From Bacteroidia bacterium (GTDB taxonomy: Bacteria; Bacteroidota; Bacteroidia; SpSt-205), in contig JANZYW010000012.1 in assembly GCA_026413325.1 (NCBI GenBank), forward strand, positions 1 through 45,346: a DNA stretch of 45,346 bases. Reading direction: 5' to 3'. The position numbers and the translations under genes were made by a program. Positions 41,652 through 45,346 of this stretch are shown here, piece by piece. The stretch's first letter is position 1. Every line of letters begins with the position of its first letter. A model generated the notes under the pieces. That model had not been told where the DNA came from and made no database searches. It saw nothing but the letters and a program-made list of their open reading frames with translations.

Positions 41652-42758
41652 TCATAAAAGCTCCCCTTTCTGCAAAACTTTTGAGGAAAATATTCTCCCT
41701 TTCCATGAAAACTGAGGTCTAAGGAGAGAGAGAAGGCTTACGCCGACCACATAGAGAGGATAGAGGAGAACGCTTACCCCCCAATACAGGAGGGGTGGGT
41801 TCTCTGAACGTGTCTGGCTAAGGCCTTTTCGGGCTATGTAGCTTTGCCACATACCTAATCCGATCCATCCTATTGCGCCGAACAGAGGATATAGCCAGAG
41901 AGCGATGGGCAGGGAGGCTTGGGTGAGGGCGAGGAGGGCCAGTCCTATCCGAGGAAAAGAGAGTCGATACAATCCCCTTTTGGAGAGCCATCGCAACCGC
42001 TGTTGAAGAAAAGCTTCCCATGTGGGAGCTGCTTGGGTTTCTACGATAGCTTCACTGAACAAAAGACTGGAAGGACCATAGCGTAGGTATATCCGCTGAA
42101 CCAGAAGGTCATCGTCTCCACTTGGATGTAACTGAGCAGGTCCCCAGCCATCTACCTCCCAGAAGGTGGACCGCCTGTAAGCCAGAAGGGCACCATTGGC
42201 AGTGATGGGCTCTCCTCTCTTCCAGCTTCCTGCTGTAAGCGTTAGGAGTCCCGCTACCTCGATCCGTTGAAAAGCATTTAGCAATCCAGAAGCTGCTTTC
42301 AGACGCACCCATCCTCCTACTGCCTGCACAGCAGGATGAGTGAAAGGTGCGGCCATCTTTTCGACGGTATCTGGCTCGTGACGGGTATCTCCGTCGGTGG
42401 TCAAAATCACATCTGCCGATGCGTGCTGGATCCCCAGTCGGATGGCTTCTTTTTTGCCCCATTTCGTGGGGGGCAAGGAAAGGACGCGTATGCGTGGCTC
42501 CTTCTCTGCATATTGGTGAGCGAGAAGGAGAGTACCATCTTCGCTATGGTCATCGATAACCCAGATCTCAGTGGGCGGGTATGTTTGCTGGAGCAAAGAA
42601 TCCAGACAAGTGGCTAAATTTTTTTCTTCGTTTCGGACGGGTATGATGATAGCTACGGTCGAGGCAGAGCCAGAAGAAAAGGAGGGTGGGGCCCATCTAC
42701 TCCATCGCCAGAGGAGATAGCCATATATCCCCCAGCAGAAGAGGAAAACAAGAAACAC
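41652..42758 (-). CDS. membrane glycosyltransferase, family 2
   Basis: The 368-residue protein has an N-terminal membrane segment, then a GT2 domain. It has VAIIIPVRNEEKNLATCLDSLLQQ, the DXD-like TTDGDTRHEPDTVEK, and a QQRLRWLSKRG segment (QxxRW). Two or three C-terminal membrane segments follow. It probably transfers a sugar in surface polysaccharide or glycolipid synthesis; the sugar and acceptor are unknown. GTG 42758 is the start, with a one-mismatch -7 box (TAAATTCG, 42769-42762) 3 nt upstream. Confidence 0.88.
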   Translation of the reverse strand: MFLVFLFCWGIYGYLLWRWSRWAPPSFSSGSASTVAIIIPVRNEEKNLATCLDSLLQQTYPPTEIWVIDDHSEDGTLLLAHQYAEKEPRIRVLSLPPTKWGKKEAIRLGIQHASADVILTTDGDTRHEPDTVEKMAAPFTHPAVQAVGGWVRLKAASGLLNAFQRIEVAGLLTLTAGSWKRGEPITANGALLAYRRSTFWEVDGWGPAQLHPSGDDDLLVQRIYLRYGPSSLLFSEAIVETQAAPTWEAFLQQRLRWLSKRGLYRLSFPRIGLALLALTQASLPIALWLYPLFGAIGWIGLGMWQSYIARKGLSQTRSENPPLLYWGVSVLLYPLYVVGVSLLSLLRPQFSWKGRIFSSKVLQKGELL

Positions 42759-42761
42759 AAG

Positions 42762-42769
42762 CGAATTTA
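42762..42769 (-). promoter_or_regulatory. possible -7 promoter box of the GT2 gene (one mismatch)
   Basis: TAAATTCG on the minus strand differs from TAnnTTTG at one base, as does the box of the MFS gene. It lies 3 nt from the GTG. Confidence 0.35.
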
Positions 42770-42784
42770 CAGGGGAGAGTCTTC

Positions 42785-42792
42785 TACATTTG
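42785..42792 (+). promoter_or_regulatory. -7 promoter box of the GT39-like gene
   Basis: TACATTTG lies 7 nt before the GTG at 42800, which supports that start. Confidence 0.6.
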
Positions 42793-42799
42793 TAAGGAC

Positions 42800-44011
42800 G
42801 TGGAGGTGCTTCGAAGGCTGTGGATAGAACAGCCCATGCGCTTTTTCTTATGGTTGGCGATAGTCCAGGTGGGGGTGCGGTGGACTTTTCACCTTGGTAT
42901 ACGACCTGCTATTTCCTATGCAGAAGACTTAGATATTGCCCTCCACCTTGTGAAAGGAGAGGGTTTCTCGATATACGACAGGGGACCTACTACAGCAAAA
43001 GGGCCTATTTATCCTCTTTTTCTCTCTCTGTTTCTGATGTTAGGATTTTCTCCCGCAGACTTATGGCCCGTACCCCTTGTTCAGCATTTCTTTCTGGCAT
43101 GGGTGCCCCTCTTCCTTTTTCGGTTGGGGAAGGCACTGGGCCTGGGTGAGGCAGCCAAGGTGGCAGCTCTGCTTTTTGCAGCGCATCCTTCTTTCTTATA
43201 TTACCCTACAGTTCTGGAGAATACGAGTCTCTATATCTTTCTGGTGCTTTTGTGGGCTCTCGCTATGGTGAAGCTCCGAGAGCAGTTCTCGTGGGGGAGG
43301 GTGATAGGAGTGGGGGTAGGATTGGGCCTGACTTGGATAGAAAAGCCAGTAGCCTTTTTCCCGATGATGGCTGCAGTTTTCCTCCTTCTCCCGTGGCGGG
43401 AGAGGGGGATCGTATTAGCGGTAGCATTCTTACCTGTTTTGTTTTGGGCTTTTCGGGGCTACAGGACATTTGGGTACTTCACGTGGACGAAAACCTATGC
43501 CTCCCAACATGGTTTTGCTCTCTCGTGGCACCCGAAGTTGGCCGTTTATCCACGGTATGCAGTGTCAGAGATAACAGCGCACCAGATGGATTCTTTGTTT
43601 GTTTTACCAGAGCAGATCGGAGGGCCAGCTTTAGCGAGCTTAGGGAGAAAAATAGCGAAAGAAAAAGGATTTTGGTGCCTCGTAGAGCGAACTCTTCTTC
43701 ACGCAGCGATATTTTGGTGGATCCCTCCTCGATATTGGGGTGATACCTCCCTTAAGGTCTGGATAGGGCGTCGGCTCCCCGTCATCGTGATAAATGCACT
43801 TTTTCTCCTGGGCCTTTTCTGGGGGTGGAAATATCATAGAGCTTTCACACTGTATGTCCTCCTCACCAGCTTGTTCTGTACATTTTTCTATGCCCTGAAT
43901 CATGTGCTCAACGCCCGATATCGAATGGATGTGGAATGGCTCCAGCTTTATGTTTGCGCTTTTGCTATTCTATGGATGCGGCGTGTGAATCCCCTTTCCT
44001 TTGTGGGGTAG
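42800..44011 (+). CDS. GT-C (ArnT/PMT-like) membrane glycosyltransferase
   Basis: From GTG 42800 the protein has 403 residues and about 10-11 membrane segments. The first loop has EDLDIALHLVKGEGFSIYDR followed by KGPIYPLFLS. This is the GT39/ArnT-like pattern of a catalytic acidic loop after the first segment. It would use a polyprenyl-phosphate sugar in the periplasm. The frame is open back to 42686, but a promoter box supports the GTG. It is divergent from the GT2 gene, suggesting both act on one envelope glycan (inferred). Confidence 0.78.
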   Translation: MEVLRRLWIEQPMRFFLWLAIVQVGVRWTFHLGIRPAISYAEDLDIALHLVKGEGFSIYDRGPTTAKGPIYPLFLSLFLMLGFSPADLWPVPLVQHFFLAWVPLFLFRLGKALGLGEAAKVAALLFAAHPSFLYYPTVLENTSLYIFLVLLWALAMVKLREQFSWGRVIGVGVGLGLTWIEKPVAFFPMMAAVFLLLPWRERGIVLAVAFLPVLFWAFRGYRTFGYFTWTKTYASQHGFALSWHPKLAVYPRYAVSEITAHQMDSLFVLPEQIGGPALASLGRKIAKEKGFWCLVERTLLHAAIFWWIPPRYWGDTSLKVWIGRRLPVIVINALFLLGLFWGWKYHRAFTLYVLLTSLFCTFFYALNHVLNARYRMDVEWLQLYVCAFAILWMRRVNPLSFVG

Positions 44012-44070
44012 CCGTGGAGCTGGCTGGGAAAGGTAGAGTTTTTCCGAGCAATTGGTTAAGAAGGTAAGAC

Positions 44071-45337
44071 ATGGGCAGATTACCGGGAATACAAGAAGTA
44101 GGAGCACGAGAAGCCTGGCGGATTTTGTGGCGGTTGAGGAAAGGAAGTAGAGGTTTGGCAGGCGCTTTGGAGCAGCTTCGAATGCGGTTAGGAGATATTT
44201 TTTCTGTCAAAATCGGAAAGTTTGAGTTGGTAGTCGTGGCGCATCCGCAGGGGCTTCGAGAGGCACTGGTAGAGAAGAGGGAGGCATTTGCCTGGCGTGT
44301 GGAGGGGGAGCCGATCGTGAAACTCCTGCGGAGGGGAGTTCTGGTTCAGGATGGAGAAGCCCATAGATTTACCCGTGGGGTGATGGAGCTTAGTAATCGG
44401 CGAGCCCATCTTTTCCCTCGCTTAGAGAGTCTCTACGCAGAAGTAGACCGGGTAACGGCTCTATGGCGAGAGGAGGCTGTATACGACATGCGGGTAGAAA
44501 TGCGTAAAGTGGCCTTATTCGCTTTTGAAAGGGTGTACTTTAGTCATGATATCGCACCAGAGCTGCCAGGGCTGTGGGAGCCGATATTGAGCTTGATTCG
44601 GTATATCGGGCCGGGTATCTGGCTTTTTTGGGGGGCTGTTTCGCCTCCTCGATCCCTCTCGCGTGTAGATGCACATTTGTTTCAGCTTATCCATAAAAGA
44701 AAACGAGACAAAAATCCCCCCGATGATATGCTCACTCATTTGCTACAGGCATTTCCCGAAGACGAGGAGAGGATTCGAGATCAAATGCTTACCATGCTTA
44801 TCGCGGGTCATGACACCAGCACAGCTGCTTTGGCCTGGAGCTTGTATATCTTGGGAAGAGAACCTCGATGGCAAGAGAGGCTGCGAGAAGAGATTCGGGA
44901 CCACCTTGGGGGACGGCCTCCCCTTCCGAGCGATGTGGCTGATCTGATTCACATGGATGCATTTGTGAAAGAGGTTTTGCGTCTGTATCCTCCCATTCAT
45001 GCGGGTAATCGACGCGTGCGGCATGCGGTGGAACTGATGGGATTTCCTCTCTTTGAAGGCCAGCGGGTGCTCCTCAGTTACTATTTAGTTCACCGTCATC
45101 CTCGATACTGGGAGGGCCCATCGTCCTTCATGCCGGAGCGATGGCTTAGAGGGGAAAAGAGGGACTCTTTTGCATACCTCCCCTTTGGTGGGGGACCTCG
45201 TATGTGTATCGGAGCTCCTTTTGCCCAGCTCGAGCTACGCCTCATTTTGGTGCGTCTTCTCCAAACTTTTCGTTTTTCCCTTGTCAAATCCGGCGTAACA
45301 CCCGATATGGGGGCGACTTTAGAGCCATATCCAGGAG
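44071..45337 (+). CDS. cytochrome P450, truncated at the window end
   Basis: ATG 44071 is the first start after an in-frame stop (44065); an AAGAAGG lies 7 nt upstream. About 422 genuine codons remain before the adapter. P450 motifs are complete: I-helix AGHDTSTAAL (residues 245-254), ExxR as EVLRLYPP (Glu301, Arg304), PERW, and the heme loop FGGGPRMCIGAPFAQ with Cys379 as the iron ligand. It is probably a soluble monooxygenase for a fatty acid or terpenoid-like substrate; redox partners are not visible. Only the last residues of the C-terminus are missing. It follows the GT-C gene by 59 bases and may be co-transcribed. Confidence 0.95.
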
Positions 45338-45346
45338 CTGTCTCTT
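45338..45346 (-). other. Tn5/Nextera adapter remnant (artefact)
   Basis: CTGTCTCTT is the first 9 bases of the reverse complement of the mosaic end present at 1-19. The last P450 codons read through it are not genomic. Confidence 0.85.

Noticed and set aside
43613-43625. AGATCGGAGGG resembling the adapter AGATCGGAAGAGC.
   Set aside because: Lies in a clean coding frame and mismatches the adapter after eight bases.
1-45346. CRISPR arrays, insertion sequences, integrases, phage genes and rRNA.
   Set aside because: None seen: no regularly spaced repeats, no transposase or integrase motifs, no terminal repeats flanked by duplications.

Overview
The window looks like a chromosomal fragment of an aerobic, Gram-negative member of the Bacteroidota. 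The evidence is: Bacteroidota-type promoters (TAnnTTTG -7 boxes) in front of most transcription units; a secreted protein with a type IX secretion C-terminal sorting domain; at least seven signal peptides whose predicted cleavage site is followed by Gln (the Bacteroidetes 'Q-rule'); LPS genes (kdsB end, waaA, rfaE2, ugd); and O2-linked enzymes (superoxide dismutase, phenylacetyl-CoA epoxidase, cytochrome P450). Genus cannot be given. Both ends carry Tn5/Nextera adapter sequence (1-19 complete, 45338-45346 partial), so the ends are library artefacts and the first and last genes are cut.

Layout. 21-1790 (+): kdsB tail, a lipoprotein trypsin-like protease, an HU/IHF protein and a TPR protein. 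1765-5527 (-): Mn transporter mntH, an exported superoxide dismutase and a membrane protein with MORN-like repeats. 5564-8716 (-): an outer-membrane-type protein and pheT. 8960-12437 (-): ugd, an unknown gene, a saccharopine-dehydrogenase-like reductase and rnhB. 12468-14476 (+): an outer-membrane-type protein and waaA. 14473-18057 (-): an MFS transporter, rluD and a secreted leucine-rich-repeat protein. 18072-21930 (+): rfaE2, a class A penicillin-binding protein, a CcmB-like membrane protein and a MarR regulator. 21899-24228 (+): a PASTA protein and a T9SS cargo protein, followed by tandem tRNA-Lys(TTT) and tRNA-Leu(GAG).

24514-26836 (-): ispE, a DUF58 protein and a secreted acidic-tail protein. 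26858-28470 (-): lgt and a monoacylglycerol-lipase-like hydrolase. 28512-30994 (-): a MacB/FtsX-type permease and purD. 31188-34194 (-): the phenylacetyl-CoA epoxidase operon paaA-paaB-paaC-arsC-paaD, with a TetR gene (34378-34950) upstream and a palindromic candidate operator over the paaA promoter. 35226-41567 (-): lepA, a TerB-like protein, an Ppx/GppA phosphatase and two degenerate M16-like proteins in one run. 41652-42758 (-) and 42800-45337 (+): divergent glycosyltransferases, then a truncated cytochrome P450.

Genes are very tightly packed; many overlap by 4 bases (ATGA), and no gene-free stretch exceeds 300 bases. The most notable window-wide signal is that a TAnnTTTG box sits only 4-9 nt before the start codon of at least twelve genes, which implies leaderless or near-leaderless mRNAs. 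This spacing was also used to choose start codons. Other points of interest are the arsenate reductase inside the paa operon, two divergent gene pairs with interlocked promoters, and a short promoter-to-terminator unit (possible small RNA) between paaD and purD.
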